DNA from: CAZITB01 sp964542055
Lineage (GTDB): Bacteria > Planctomycetota > Phycisphaerae > Sedimentisphaerales > CAMDDF01
NCBI GenBank assembly: GCA_964542055.1
Contig: CAZITB010000044.1
Coordinates: 1-20,040 of the forward strand
Length of the DNA: 20,040 nt
Reading direction: 5' to 3'
In this document: positions 6,626 to 15,809 of the stretch, in pieces
Numbering within the stretch: the stretch's first letter is position 1
Layout of the letters: each line of letters begins with the position of its first letter
Notes under the pieces: model-generated
Seen by the model: the letters and a program-made list of their open reading frames with translations, nothing else
Database searches by the model: none
Told to the model about the DNA's origin: nothing
Translations under genes and position numbers: made by a program

Positions 6626-9565
6626 ATGAACAATATACAGAAAAGATGTACCTCGACTTTGTTAATAATTCTGGTCATAACATTTTTTTTAGATAATTCA
6701 ATGTATGCTGCTGTTGCTATATCTCCGGCTCAAAATAATGAAAAAGTGGGTTGTTTTGTAAGTACAGGTGATAATGATAACCTTTTTTATGCTCCGCCAA
6801 TAGATTCTATAGCTTCAGTCGATGCGTACTTTGATATTCTCGACAATGTTTATGGTGTCAGTAAAGTGTACTGGCGTGCCATGCAAAACGACCAAGTTAT
6901 ATTATACAGCAGAAATAATCCTGACAATTTTTATTCATCTCATTATAAAGAATGGGCAGAGTATTTAAACCATAAGATAGGTACTGGTTATCATGGTGTT
7001 GAGGCAGCTCACAAACGTGGCATGAAGATATGGGGTGTTGCTGCCTTGCTTGATCATGGTGTACAAGCTCAGATTGGGGCGGCTAAAGGCTGGGGACCTG
7101 GATATTGGGAATACAATTTACGCATTGAGCACCCCGAATGGATACCAATTGACAGGTATGGAATACGCCAAATGGCTGGGCCGTTGTGTTTTGCCTATCC
7201 GGACGCACGAAAGGCCATGATTGACATGTACGAAGACCTGGCCTTAAAGGCGAATTATGACGGAATTCTTTTTCATCTTTATGTTGAAAATTTCCAAGCC
7301 AGAAATGCAGATGAGTTCTGTTACAATGATGTACTTGTAGAAGCATACAAAAAACGTTATGGGGTTGACATCAAAAAAGAACCTATTGATGTTTACGCAA
7401 TGGCCACTTTGCGCGGCGAGTATCTTACACAATTTTTCAGAGAATTACGTAAACGTTTAAACCAGCATGATATACAAATTGGCATTTGTTTGTCGGCTTA
7501 CTGGCCCAAATATCCTCAGCCTTGGCTTTACGATCCGGAGATGATGGTTGGGGGTAGAATCCTGCTTGATTGGAGAAAGTATATAGCGGAAGAATTAGTT
7601 GATGAGCTTCATGTATATGCCAGTGGTGACCCCTATGAACTTGTCAATGATCTTTTGCGAGAAACCCAGGGAACATCCACTGTAGTTTCAATGATGTCCA
7701 GTGCTTCACACCCAGAAGCGTACAGTCATTTTGCGGATAGGGATGTCGTACGTGTTATCTATGGTGGCTATCATTCAATAACAGAAGGTTATCTTGAACC
7801 ACAGCCACTCTCGGCCTTGCAAGGAGACGATTTTCTTGCAAAACTGAATGTAGTCACTAGAATTGGTAAAGGCGAGCTCAAAACAGACACAGATGTAGAT
7901 AAGCTTCTATTAGCTCTTAATGATGAACATCATTTTGTACGCCGACAAGCCCTTTGGGCAGCTGGCAAAATGGGCCTTAGTGATTCGCGTATAATCGCTG
8001 CTGCTGAAAAACTGCTTAATGATCCCGAAAATGCAGTCCGTAGTTATGCTGTTGATACATTAACTAAGATTGGTGACTTAAATTCTGTGACATTGATCTA
8101 TGACTGTATTGCTGAACACCACAATTTTATGATCAACCTTGCGGCTAGCTGGGGCTTGGGAACTCTTTCCGAAGAAAGAAGCGAAGAGTTGATACCTGGT
8201 TTGAAGCATAAATCGGCTCCTGTTCGAAGAGTTACTCTTGAGGGTTGCTGCCGCGGTAAATATCGCTATTCTCTGCTTGATACTATTGCTTTTCTCGCAG
8301 AAGACCCGGATGACGAAGTGCGTTGGCTGGTTGCAAGGGCTCTTGGACGTCACAGAGTAGAAAAATCTATTAAGGCCCTTTTGAAATTGGTAGATGATAA
8401 GCATCCTACCGTAGCCAGTGCAGCAGCAAAGTCCCTGTCCGACTATTCTCGCAGCAATACTAGATGGATTGGACCTTTTCAGCATAAGATGTTAAAACTT
8501 TTTTCCAGAAAATTTTCTGTTTATGATTCTGGATACGCCGAGCGAGATGATCAGTGGGGTTGGCGTTGTTTTGGCAATGCTCTCAAGTCTTGTGGTCCTC
8601 GAGGAACTGAAACATTGCAAGCTCTGCTGGCTCAGAATGAAGATACTTTGCTGTCTGACCATGCTTGGAAGACATTGTATGTAGTAGAGGATGGGTATCA
8701 TTTTTTCCCCAAGTCCATGGAGCAGATAAAAAAAGAATATCAATTTCATCCAAATGTTCGCACTACACTTACTGACAAACCGAAAAAAATATTCGAACCG
8801 AAAATGATGCCTTATATTGTTCAGAATTTCGAATCTGATAAATTTGTCTCAGCGACTGAGTCAGATGTCGGTGACCTGCTTTCTCATACGGGAATGTGGC
8901 GTGGTTTAGGTAATTCCAGGCCGGCTCCGATGATAGTCAATTCAGCTCTATATGACAAAAATGGTAAATCATTGTGCCTTACTGCTGGTGACGAAATCAA
9001 GTCAATTGATGCGGTAAGGACGGATTATCGTATCACTGAAGGAGAAGTATCTTTGGAATTTTTGTTGTATCAGGAACCGGGCTCTCAGCTTACTGTGTGG
9101 CTGACTGATTCTGGGAAATGGTCTTCTAATTTGCAACTTACTTTAGGACCAGATGGACAAATAAGCTATTACAATGCCCAAGGTAAGAAAAAAACTTTAG
9201 ATGATAAAATCAAAACTGACAAGTGGCAGCGGTTGAAAGTCATTGCCGATATAAAATCATTGACTTTCAAAATTCTGGCTGGTGACGATATTGTCACTGA
9301 AGACATTGCCCTTAAGTCTGATGAGCGTTATAATGCACTGGTGCTGTTACCAGCGGGCAAAACAGGAAGCATAAGTTTGATGGATGATATTGAGATTTTG
9401 AGCACAAACCCAGCATGGAAAGCTGATCTACAAGGAGATGTTTCACTCAACTTATATCGCGAGCGACAAGAAGATGAAGATAAAACCACAGGTTCCCAAG
9501 AACCGGTTAAAACCAAGATAGATAAGGAAGCGGCAAATATAGTTTCGCCGGAACGATCTAATTAA
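6626..9565 (+). CDS. Secreted glycoside-hydrolase-like barrel fused to HEAT repeats and a beta-sandwich
   Basis: Protein of 979 residues from the preferred start (986 from the ATG at 6605). Residues 1-29 form a signal peptide. Residues 43-400 are a TIM-barrel hydrolase-like domain paralogous to the previous gene: VYWRAMQND (81-89), GILFHLYVEN (213-222), LRGEYLTQFFRELR (262-275) and LDWRKYIAEELVDEL (314-328). Residues about 420-690 are HEAT/PBS-lyase-like repeats, shown by recurring patterns such as HHFVRRQALWAAGKMG, ENAVRSYAVDTLTKIG, DDEVRWLVARALGRH and HPTVASAAAKSLSDY. Residues 727-927 are a LamG-like beta-sandwich ending in MDDIEIL. The last 45 residues are charged, with no dockerin or PEP-CTERM tail. 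The GH29 gene follows 15 bases later. Substrate and catalytic residues are not identified; the HEAT region probably binds a protein partner or glycan. Confidence 0.72.
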   Translation: MNNIQKRCTSTLLIILVITFFLDNSMYAAVAISPAQNNEKVGCFVSTGDNDNLFYAPPIDSIASVDAYFDILDNVYGVSKVYWRAMQNDQVILYSRNNPDNFYSSHYKEWAEYLNHKIGTGYHGVEAAHKRGMKIWGVAALLDHGVQAQIGAAKGWGPGYWEYNLRIEHPEWIPIDRYGIRQMAGPLCFAYPDARKAMIDMYEDLALKANYDGILFHLYVENFQARNADEFCYNDVLVEAYKKRYGVDIKKEPIDVYAMATLRGEYLTQFFRELRKRLNQHDIQIGICLSAYWPKYPQPWLYDPEMMVGGRILLDWRKYIAEELVDELHVYASGDPYELVNDLLRETQGTSTVVSMMSSASHPEAYSHFADRDVVRVIYGGYHSITEGYLEPQPLSALQGDDFLAKLNVVTRIGKGELKTDTDVDKLLLALNDEHHFVRRQALWAAGKMGLSDSRIIAAAEKLLNDPENAVRSYAVDTLTKIGDLNSVTLIYDCIAEHHNFMINLAASWGLGTLSEERSEELIPGLKHKSAPVRRVTLEGCCRGKYRYSLLDTIAFLAEDPDDEVRWLVARALGRHRVEKSIKALLKLVDDKHPTVASAAAKSLSDYSRSNTRWIGPFQHKMLKLFSRKFSVYDSGYAERDDQWGWRCFGNALKSCGPRGTETLQALLAQNEDTLLSDHAWKTLYVVEDGYHFFPKSMEQIKKEYQFHPNVRTTLTDKPKKIFEPKMMPYIVQNFESDKFVSATESDVGDLLSHTGMWRGLGNSRPAPMIVNSALYDKNGKSLCLTAGDEIKSIDAVRTDYRITEGEVSLEFLLYQEPGSQLTVWLTDSGKWSSNLQLTLGPDGQISYYNAQGKKKTLDDKIKTDKWQRLKVIADIKSLTFKILAGDDIVTEDIALKSDERYNALVLLPAGKTGSISLMDDIEILSTNPAWKADLQGDVSLNLYRERQEDEDKTTGSQEPVKTKIDKEAANIVSPERSN

Positions 9566-9580
9566 TTTCAAAGGATAAGT

Positions 9581-10879
9581 ATGCCTACAAAGAAGGAATC
9601 CAAACAAGAATACGAAAAGCGAGTAAAATGGTTTCGGGATGCAGGTTTAGGAATGTTCATGCATTGGGGCCTTTATTCCACATTGGGACATGGAGAATGG
9701 GCCCAATGGCGAGAGGATATTCATCCGCGTAACTATATGAAATTAATGGAGAAATTCACCGGCAAAAATTTTAATGCCAGCAAACTGGCACAACTGGCAA
9801 AACAATCTGGTGCACAATACGCGGTTTTAACATCTAGACACCATGATGGTTTTTGTCTTTGGGATAGTCAGGTTAGTGATCTAACAAGTATTAACACACC
9901 AGCAAAGCGTGACTTTATTGCAGAATATGTAGATGCTTTCCGTCAGGCAGGTCTGAAAGTAGGAATATACTACTCGCCCATGGATTGGTCCTGGGGAACT
10001 TATAACATGGATTTGCCAGAAGAAGATCCACTTGCCTGGCAGAATTTTGTGGAAAAAGGACCTGAATATGATTCGGGGGCGTGGAAGAGATTTCGAAAGT
10101 ATGTTCATGAGCAGGTATGGGAACTCATGAGTAATTATGGCAAAATCGATCTACTCTGGTATGACGGCTGCTGGTACCAAAACGCTGAACAGTGGCAGAG
10201 CAGAAAGCTGAACAATATGGTACGAAACTTACAGCCGGATATAGTTATCAATGATCGTTCAGGAATCGAAGAGGACTATTCTACACCGGAAAATGAAATA
10301 CCTTTGAACATACAACCTCAACAACGACCTTGGGAAACCTGTTTTTGTATGAATGATACATGGGGTTATATCCCGGGCGATAAAAATATTAAGACAGTAC
10401 GTCAATGCCTCTATTCCCTTTTACGCGTCCGAAGTGCCGGCGGCAACCTGCTGCTGAACAATTCTCTTAAACCGGATGGGCAATCTCCTGCTGATGCTGT
10501 TAAAGTCTTCGAGGTCATAGGTAACTGGCTCAAAATCAACGGTGAAAGCATTTATGGCGCATCCTTAGCGGAAATGACTTCACACGGAACCGGTTTTTTT
10601 GCTCAGCCCGGAATAGTAACTGCAAAACAACAGCAGAATACAGTTTATTATCATATCCTGCGATATCTGGGGGGTAATGAACACTGTGTTAAACTGGATG
10701 CTGAAGTTATTTCAGCAAATTTACTTCTTGATGGTTCAAAAGTTAAATTCAATCAGAAAGGTCGAATGGTTTATTTTAAAAATTTACCCCAAAAAGCACC
10801 CGATTCGCTTGATACTGTAATCAAACTAAAATATAAGCCCGGAACCGCTCGGTCAATTTGGACAAAAACATACGTATAA
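9581..10879 (+). CDS. GH29 alpha-L-fucosidase, no signal peptide
   Basis: Retaining exo-alpha-L-fucosidase that releases L-fucose from glycan non-reducing ends. The 432 residues carry the GH29 signatures: GMFMHWGLYS (24-33), the active-site TSRHHDGF (84-91), and IDLLWYDG (189-196), where D195 is the expected nucleophile. STPENEIP (234-241) and WETCFCMNDTWGY (251-263) match the later conserved blocks. Length fits a catalytic domain plus a small C-terminal beta domain (about 335-432). AAGGA lies five bases before the ATG, and the stop codon of the upstream gene is in the same frame directly before it, so an upstream signal peptide is ruled out. The enzyme is therefore predicted to be cytoplasmic and to act on imported oligosaccharide. 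The general acid/base residue cannot be assigned by eye. Confidence 0.93.
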   Translation: MPTKKESKQEYEKRVKWFRDAGLGMFMHWGLYSTLGHGEWAQWREDIHPRNYMKLMEKFTGKNFNASKLAQLAKQSGAQYAVLTSRHHDGFCLWDSQVSDLTSINTPAKRDFIAEYVDAFRQAGLKVGIYYSPMDWSWGTYNMDLPEEDPLAWQNFVEKGPEYDSGAWKRFRKYVHEQVWELMSNYGKIDLLWYDGCWYQNAEQWQSRKLNNMVRNLQPDIVINDRSGIEEDYSTPENEIPLNIQPQQRPWETCFCMNDTWGYIPGDKNIKTVRQCLYSLLRVRSAGGNLLLNNSLKPDGQSPADAVKVFEVIGNWLKINGESIYGASLAEMTSHGTGFFAQPGIVTAKQQQNTVYYHILRYLGGNEHCVKLDAEVISANLLLDGSKVKFNQKGRMVYFKNLPQKAPDSLDTVIKLKYKPGTARSIWTKTYV

Positions 10880-10930
10880 GTTAAAAAAAGTTGAGAACTT
10901 ATCTGTTAAAACTTGATTATCAAATTTAGT

Positions 10931-10938
10931 GAGAAAGG
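10931..10938 (+). promoter_or_regulatory. Ribosome binding site deciding the start at 10944
   Basis: GAGAAAGG ends five bases before the ATG at 10944. A GTG at 10929 in the same frame overlaps this site and is not preceded by one, so 10944 is the better start and gives a clean signal peptide. Confidence 0.65.
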
Positions 10939-10943
10939 TTGTT

Positions 10944-12473
10944 ATGAGAATTAAATGTTGCTGCATCATTATCTTTAGCTTGTTCTCTGTTTGTTTTGCT
11001 CAAAATTGCGATCTACCTATTGATGTAGGATCGGATAAGCAATTGTTTATAGATAATAAATTTATAGACAGCAGTACTAATATCACCCTTACAGTCAATC
11101 CTCCGAGAAGGAATGGTTTGAATATCCAAAAAGAAAAACCTTGGGAATCTTCAGCAATAGGCGGTGGTTCTGTTATACAATATCAGGGAATTTGTCACTA
11201 TTATTATTGGGCTTACGAACTGAAGAGTGAAAATAAAAGTGCTGGTCATTTCTGTTATGCTGTAAGTAAGGATGGAGTAAATTGGGAAAAACCCAACCTG
11301 CAGCAGGTAGAATGGGATGGATCCAAAAACAATAACATGCTTGATTGCGATGGCGGAAATGTTTTCATTGATCCTAAAGCCGATCCTAATAAAAGGTTTC
11401 AAATGCTCAGCTTTTCAGGCAAAAAAACTGATTTAGAGAATGCCGGGCTATACATATATCATTCGCCGGACGGTATTGTCTGGACCAAACACCCTGTAAG
11501 ACTGTATCCTTTTTTTCCAGACGGAATCAATCAAATTGTATATGATTCTGACCGAGATAAATACTTTGCCTACTTCAGGCAATGGTTTCCGCGATCAGCA
11601 GGCGATTATTTTACAAGTCCTATCAAACCTCTGCGAACTGTGGGCATGCAAATTCTTGATGATCCAATGAAACCATGGCCTTTTGATGAAAAGATACCCA
11701 AATTCTACCTTTGGGGAGAAGATAAAATCCCTACCCCAAGCGCTGAAGCTGAAATAGCAATGTCTTATGATGAGAAAGATCCTAAAGATACTGATCTTTA
11801 TACCGGCGTGATTCATAAATATAAGTGGGCACCTAAAATATGGCTTGCTTTTCCAAGTCCTTACAAACAATTTCCGGATCCACCGCATAAAGCTTTAAAT
11901 GATGGAATTTTAGATATTCAGCTAGCGGTAAGCAGAGACGGTATAACTTGGACTCGATATCGCACACCGTATCTAAGGCTCGGATTGAAAGGGACAATTG
12001 ACGACTCTGAGGGCGGATTGTATATGCACCCTGGTATGGTAAGGTATCAAAATGAGATTTACCAATATTACACCGGAGTACAGCAAACTCATGGACTCAA
12101 AGAAGGAATGGGAATTGATTTTTTTAAACAGTATCGATGTACCCAACGGATTGACGGTTTTGTTTCCGCAGATGCTCCTTATAATGGCGGTTCTTTCACC
12201 ACACCTGCGATCATTTTTGAGGGAAGTAAACTTATATTAAATTTAGATACATCCGCTCTTGGACAGGCAAAGGTTGAGTTGCTTGACGAAAATGATTGTG
12301 CAATTGACGGTTTCAAAATCGAAGATGCCGACCTGATCCAGGGTAACTATGTAGATAAAGTAGTTTCGTGGAATGGATCTTCTGATTTAAGTACTTTCAA
12401 AGAAAAGACCATTAAGCTGAGGTTTGTGATGAAAAGTACTAAACTCTATAGTTTTCAATTCTCAGATAATTGA
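10944..12473 (+). CDS. Secreted five-bladed beta-propeller glycosidase-like protein (copy 1)
   Basis: Exported protein of 509 residues. Residues 1-19 form a signal peptide (cut near CFAQ). The body resembles the GH43/GH32-like five-bladed propeller proteins common beside sulfatases in Planctomycetes and Verrucomicrobia: LFIDNKFID (34-42) near the start, KPWESS (65-70), repeated Asp-box-like blade edges VSKDGVNWEKP and HSPDGIVWTKH, then VSRDGITWTRY. The C-terminal 110 residues form a beta-sandwich starting at RIDGFVSADA and ending YSFQF. The family as I know it is largely uncharacterised, so the activity (hydrolase or lectin-like) is not assigned. The next gene, 12 bases downstream, is a paralogue with the same two-domain layout. 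An exo-acting glycosidase on a fucose-containing or sulfated glycan is a reasonable inference. Confidence 0.72.
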   Translation: MRIKCCCIIIFSLFSVCFAQNCDLPIDVGSDKQLFIDNKFIDSSTNITLTVNPPRRNGLNIQKEKPWESSAIGGGSVIQYQGICHYYYWAYELKSENKSAGHFCYAVSKDGVNWEKPNLQQVEWDGSKNNNMLDCDGGNVFIDPKADPNKRFQMLSFSGKKTDLENAGLYIYHSPDGIVWTKHPVRLYPFFPDGINQIVYDSDRDKYFAYFRQWFPRSAGDYFTSPIKPLRTVGMQILDDPMKPWPFDEKIPKFYLWGEDKIPTPSAEAEIAMSYDEKDPKDTDLYTGVIHKYKWAPKIWLAFPSPYKQFPDPPHKALNDGILDIQLAVSRDGITWTRYRTPYLRLGLKGTIDDSEGGLYMHPGMVRYQNEIYQYYTGVQQTHGLKEGMGIDFFKQYRCTQRIDGFVSADAPYNGGSFTTPAIIFEGSKLILNLDTSALGQAKVELLDENDCAIDGFKIEDADLIQGNYVDKVVSWNGSSDLSTFKEKTIKLRFVMKSTKLYSFQFSDN

Positions 12474-12485
12474 CAAGGACAACTT

Positions 12486-13958
12486 ATGAGAATAACAAAC
12501 ATATCGATTATTTTATTTATTTGGACTGGTATTTGTTGCAGTTCAGTTTATGATATTGCTGATGATCGCCAGCTTTTTCTCGATAGATCACTTATTGAGC
12601 ATGTGGAAAATGTAGAACTTCGGATGCATCATCCTCAGCCTGCAGAAAAGATTCTTTTTTTTGATAAGCCATGGGAAGGGCCTTTTTCAGGATGTTATTT
12701 TTCGGTCATTAAAGAGGATAATTATTTTAGGATGTATTACAGGGGCGCAAACAGCACCAAACATCAAGTTACATGCCTTGCGGAATCTAAAGATGGAATT
12801 AAATGGATTAAGCCAAATCTATATCTATACTCCTTTGATGGAAATAAAAGAAATAATATAGTCTTTTCCAGTGATGATACGGCAGCACATAACTTTTCTC
12901 CGTTTATTGATAATAATCCGAACTGTTTGCCGGAACAGAGATATAAAGCCATAGGTGGTTTATATGAAGATGGCATAAGCGGGTTTGTTTCACCAGATGG
13001 AATTCACTGGAGTGAAGTTGATAAACATCCATTATTTGAAAATCCGCCATATCTCGCATTTGATAGTCAGAATGTGGTTTTTTGGTCGGATGTTGAAAAG
13101 AAATATATATGTTATTGCCGAATCTGGCCGGATGTAGATCCGCAAAATATTGATATCAGCAACTCTATCCGAAGGGTTGGCCGCTTGACAAGTGTTGATT
13201 TCATGAACTGGTCGCCTATAAAGCCGATGCAGTTGTTGCACGACGGACAGAATGTGCCTGATCAACATCTCTATACCAATCAAACTTACCCTTATTTCCG
13301 TGCACCGCATATCTATATTGCCACTGCGGCTCGATTTATGCCAAATAGGTCAGTTATAGATAAATCTGAAGCGAAGACAATTGGTGTCAAACCCAACTAT
13401 GTTAATGATTGCTCAGATGTTATTCTTCTTAGCACAAGAGCTGGAGAAGATAACTATACTCAGACATATTTATCATCTTTTTTGCGTCCTGGTTATGGGC
13501 TTGAAAATTGGGTTTCACGCACAAATTTCCCTGCCCAAAATATAATTCAGACTGGTGAATCCGAGATGAGTATGTATGTATGCAAAAACTATGCCCAACC
13601 AACATCACATATTCAAAGATATTCATTACGAATTGATGGCTTTTCTTCTATACACGCGGATTATGAGGCTGGTAAGTTGCTTACTAAACCCCTAACTTTT
13701 TGTGGCGATAAGCTTGAATTGAATTTTTGGACCAGTGCCGCTGGTTTCATCAAAGTAGAAATACAAGATAATGACGGTAATCCTATAAATGGTTTTACAT
13801 TATTAGATTGCCAGGAAATTATTGGAAATAATGTATCTTATGTAGTTCAATGGCGAAATACTTCTGACATAAGTAGTCTTGCAGGTAAAAAAGTCAGACT
13901 ACTCTTCCAATTAAAAGATGCTGATATTTACTCTTTTGTTTTTCGTGGAGTGAATTAA
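12486..13958 (+). CDS. Secreted five-bladed beta-propeller glycosidase-like protein (copy 2)
   Basis: Paralogue of the preceding gene, 490 residues. Residues 1-20 form a signal peptide; the GICCSS sequence there is not a proper lipobox. Family landmarks: QLFLDRSLIE (29-38), KPWEGPFSGCYF (61-72), FRMYYRG (81-87), and blade-edge motifs ESKDGIKWIKP (100-110) and VSPDGIHWSEV (168-178). The C-terminal sandwich runs from RIDGFSSIHAD to YSFVFRG and matches that of copy 1. AAGGA lies six bases before the ATG. It differs from copy 1 through most of the propeller, so the pair is an old duplication, not a recent one, and may recognise different linkages. Enzymatic activity is not proven from sequence. 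Confidence 0.72.
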   Translation: MRITNISIILFIWTGICCSSVYDIADDRQLFLDRSLIEHVENVELRMHHPQPAEKILFFDKPWEGPFSGCYFSVIKEDNYFRMYYRGANSTKHQVTCLAESKDGIKWIKPNLYLYSFDGNKRNNIVFSSDDTAAHNFSPFIDNNPNCLPEQRYKAIGGLYEDGISGFVSPDGIHWSEVDKHPLFENPPYLAFDSQNVVFWSDVEKKYICYCRIWPDVDPQNIDISNSIRRVGRLTSVDFMNWSPIKPMQLLHDGQNVPDQHLYTNQTYPYFRAPHIYIATAARFMPNRSVIDKSEAKTIGVKPNYVNDCSDVILLSTRAGEDNYTQTYLSSFLRPGYGLENWVSRTNFPAQNIIQTGESEMSMYVCKNYAQPTSHIQRYSLRIDGFSSIHADYEAGKLLTKPLTFCGDKLELNFWTSAAGFIKVEIQDNDGNPINGFTLLDCQEIIGNNVSYVVQWRNTSDISSLAGKKVRLLFQLKDADIYSFVFRGVN

Positions 13959-13961
13959 ACA

Positions 13962-15770
13962 ATGAATAACTCTATAAAATTTCAAAGACGTCAATTTATG
14001 AAAGCAACTGTTGCATCATTGGGTGCGTTAGCAACCAATGGTATAATTGGGTGTACTCAAAATAAACTGGAATTAACCAATAGCTTATCATGTGATACAC
14101 GTCCAAATATATTGTTAATTTTAACAGATGATCAGGGTTATGGAGATATGGCTTGTCATGGTAATAAATATGTCAAGACACCTATGTTGGATCAGATGTA
14201 TAAAGAAAGTAGTCGGTTTACTCAATTCTATGCAAGTCCGGTTTGTGCTCCAACCCGGGCCAGTTTAATGACCGGTCGATATAACTACCGGACGGGTGTA
14301 TGGGATACTTATTTGGGTCGTGATTTAATGAATAGTCAGGAGACGACAATAGCAGAATTACTTGCTAATGCTGGTTATGCCACAGGTATTTTCGGCAAGT
14401 GGCATTTAGGAGACAACTATCCTATGCGACCTATCGACCAAGGCTTCAGTGAAGCATTAGTTCACAAAGGTGGCGGAATTGGGCAAGTTTCTGATCCTCC
14501 TGGCAACTCCTATTATGATCCAATCTTAGATCACAACGGTGTTGATAAAAAATACAGCGGCTACTGCACAGATATTTTTACTGAAGCAAGTATTTCTTTT
14601 ATCAATGAAAATAAAAATAAACCGTTTTTTGCATACGTTTCGTTTAATGCGCCTCATGAACCTTTCGAAATAGATGAAAATTTAGCGGTAACTTACCAAA
14701 AGATGGGGCTAAACAATTCTGTAGCCAAACTTTACGCTATGATAGAAAATATTGATAGTAACATCAAAAAGATATTTAACAAATTAGATGAGTTGAAACT
14801 TACGAAAGATACAGTTGTTATATTCATGGGCGATAACGGTCCATGGTTTGGTGCACTTCCAGGAACACCACCTGCAAAGCGATATAATGCTGGTTTGCGT
14901 GGCTATAAGGGTACTGTTTACGAGGGGGGGATCAAAGTTCCATGTTTTATTCATTGGCCTGGAAAATTTGAGGCAGGTAAAGCTATTAACAATATTGCTG
15001 CTCACATTGATATACTTCCAACGATACTTGATATTTGTAAAGTTAAAAAGCCGAGTAGCTTGAATTTAGATGGTATTAGCTTGCTACCTTTATTAACAGA
15101 TAGAAACGTTAAGTGGCCTGATCGAACACTTTATTTTCAATGGGCTTATGAAGAAAAACCAACGAAGTATCGGAATTGTGCCGCAAGAAGTCAACGATAT
15201 AAACTAGTTCAACCAGGCTTTGGTGTTCCTGTGGATATGCAGAAACCATACGCTCCAGATAATTTTGAGCTTTATGACATTCAGAATGATCCATATGAAT
15301 CAAATAATATAGCCAAAGAAAATCAAAAAATTGTTCGCAAAATGTGCAGAGATTATGAAGCATGGTTCGATGATGTTTCAAATGAAAGAGGCTTTAATCC
15401 TGCTGCTATTATCGTTGGAAGCAGACATCAAAATCCAGTTACTTTGACAAGGCAAGAGTGGTTTGGCCCCCGAGCAGGATGGTCAGATGATTCACTGGGC
15501 CATTGGAAAATAAATATAAAAAAAGCTGGCCAATACAATGTATTGGTGAGAACTTCAGTGTTAGAAAATATTAATAAAGTAAAACTTTCCATAAATGGTA
15601 CAATATTCGAAAAAACAGACATCAATGATACATCGAAAATTTTATTTCGAGATATAATCTTAGATGAAGGCGAGTGCCTACTAAAAGCTGACTTGTTTTT
15701 GACAGGTCATGGAGATAGCATTGGCCCTGACTATGTGGATGTGGAGTTAATTAATTCAGATATAGATTAA
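13962..15770 (+). CDS. Tat-exported S1-family sulfatase lipoprotein with C-terminal beta-sandwich
   Basis: Sulfatase of 602 residues that would hydrolyse sulfate esters on the glycan. The N-terminus carries a twin-arginine motif (RRQFMK, 9-14) followed by a hydrophobic segment and a lipobox IIGC with C31, so export folded and lipid anchoring are likely. Catalytic signatures: TDDQGYGD (55-62) with metal ligands D56 and D57; CAPTR (95-99), where C95 is the residue converted to formylglycine; GKWHLG (145-150); MGDNG with D291 and N292; and RGYKGTVYEGG (313-323). Residues about 485-600 form an extra beta-sandwich that may bind sugar. The gene follows the propeller genes after three bases, with GGAG inside the end of the previous gene as ribosome site. 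An aerobic or anaerobic formylglycine-generating enzyme must be encoded elsewhere. Position of the sulfate on the substrate is unknown. Confidence 0.93.
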   Translation: MNNSIKFQRRQFMKATVASLGALATNGIIGCTQNKLELTNSLSCDTRPNILLILTDDQGYGDMACHGNKYVKTPMLDQMYKESSRFTQFYASPVCAPTRASLMTGRYNYRTGVWDTYLGRDLMNSQETTIAELLANAGYATGIFGKWHLGDNYPMRPIDQGFSEALVHKGGGIGQVSDPPGNSYYDPILDHNGVDKKYSGYCTDIFTEASISFINENKNKPFFAYVSFNAPHEPFEIDENLAVTYQKMGLNNSVAKLYAMIENIDSNIKKIFNKLDELKLTKDTVVIFMGDNGPWFGALPGTPPAKRYNAGLRGYKGTVYEGGIKVPCFIHWPGKFEAGKAINNIAAHIDILPTILDICKVKKPSSLNLDGISLLPLLTDRNVKWPDRTLYFQWAYEEKPTKYRNCAARSQRYKLVQPGFGVPVDMQKPYAPDNFELYDIQNDPYESNNIAKENQKIVRKMCRDYEAWFDDVSNERGFNPAAIIVGSRHQNPVTLTRQEWFGPRAGWSDDSLGHWKINIKKAGQYNVLVRTSVLENINKVKLSINGTIFEKTDINDTSKILFRDIILDEGECLLKADLFLTGHGDSIGPDYVDVELINSDID

Positions 15771-15809
15771 TGTCCGATCTTTGAAAATCAAACTTCTATA
15801 GGAAAAAAG

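Noticed and set aside
12534..12545. Lipobox in the second propeller protein (GICCSS)
   Set aside because: The residue before the cysteine is Ile or Cys, not Gly, Ala or Ser, so it does not fit the lipoprotein consensus.
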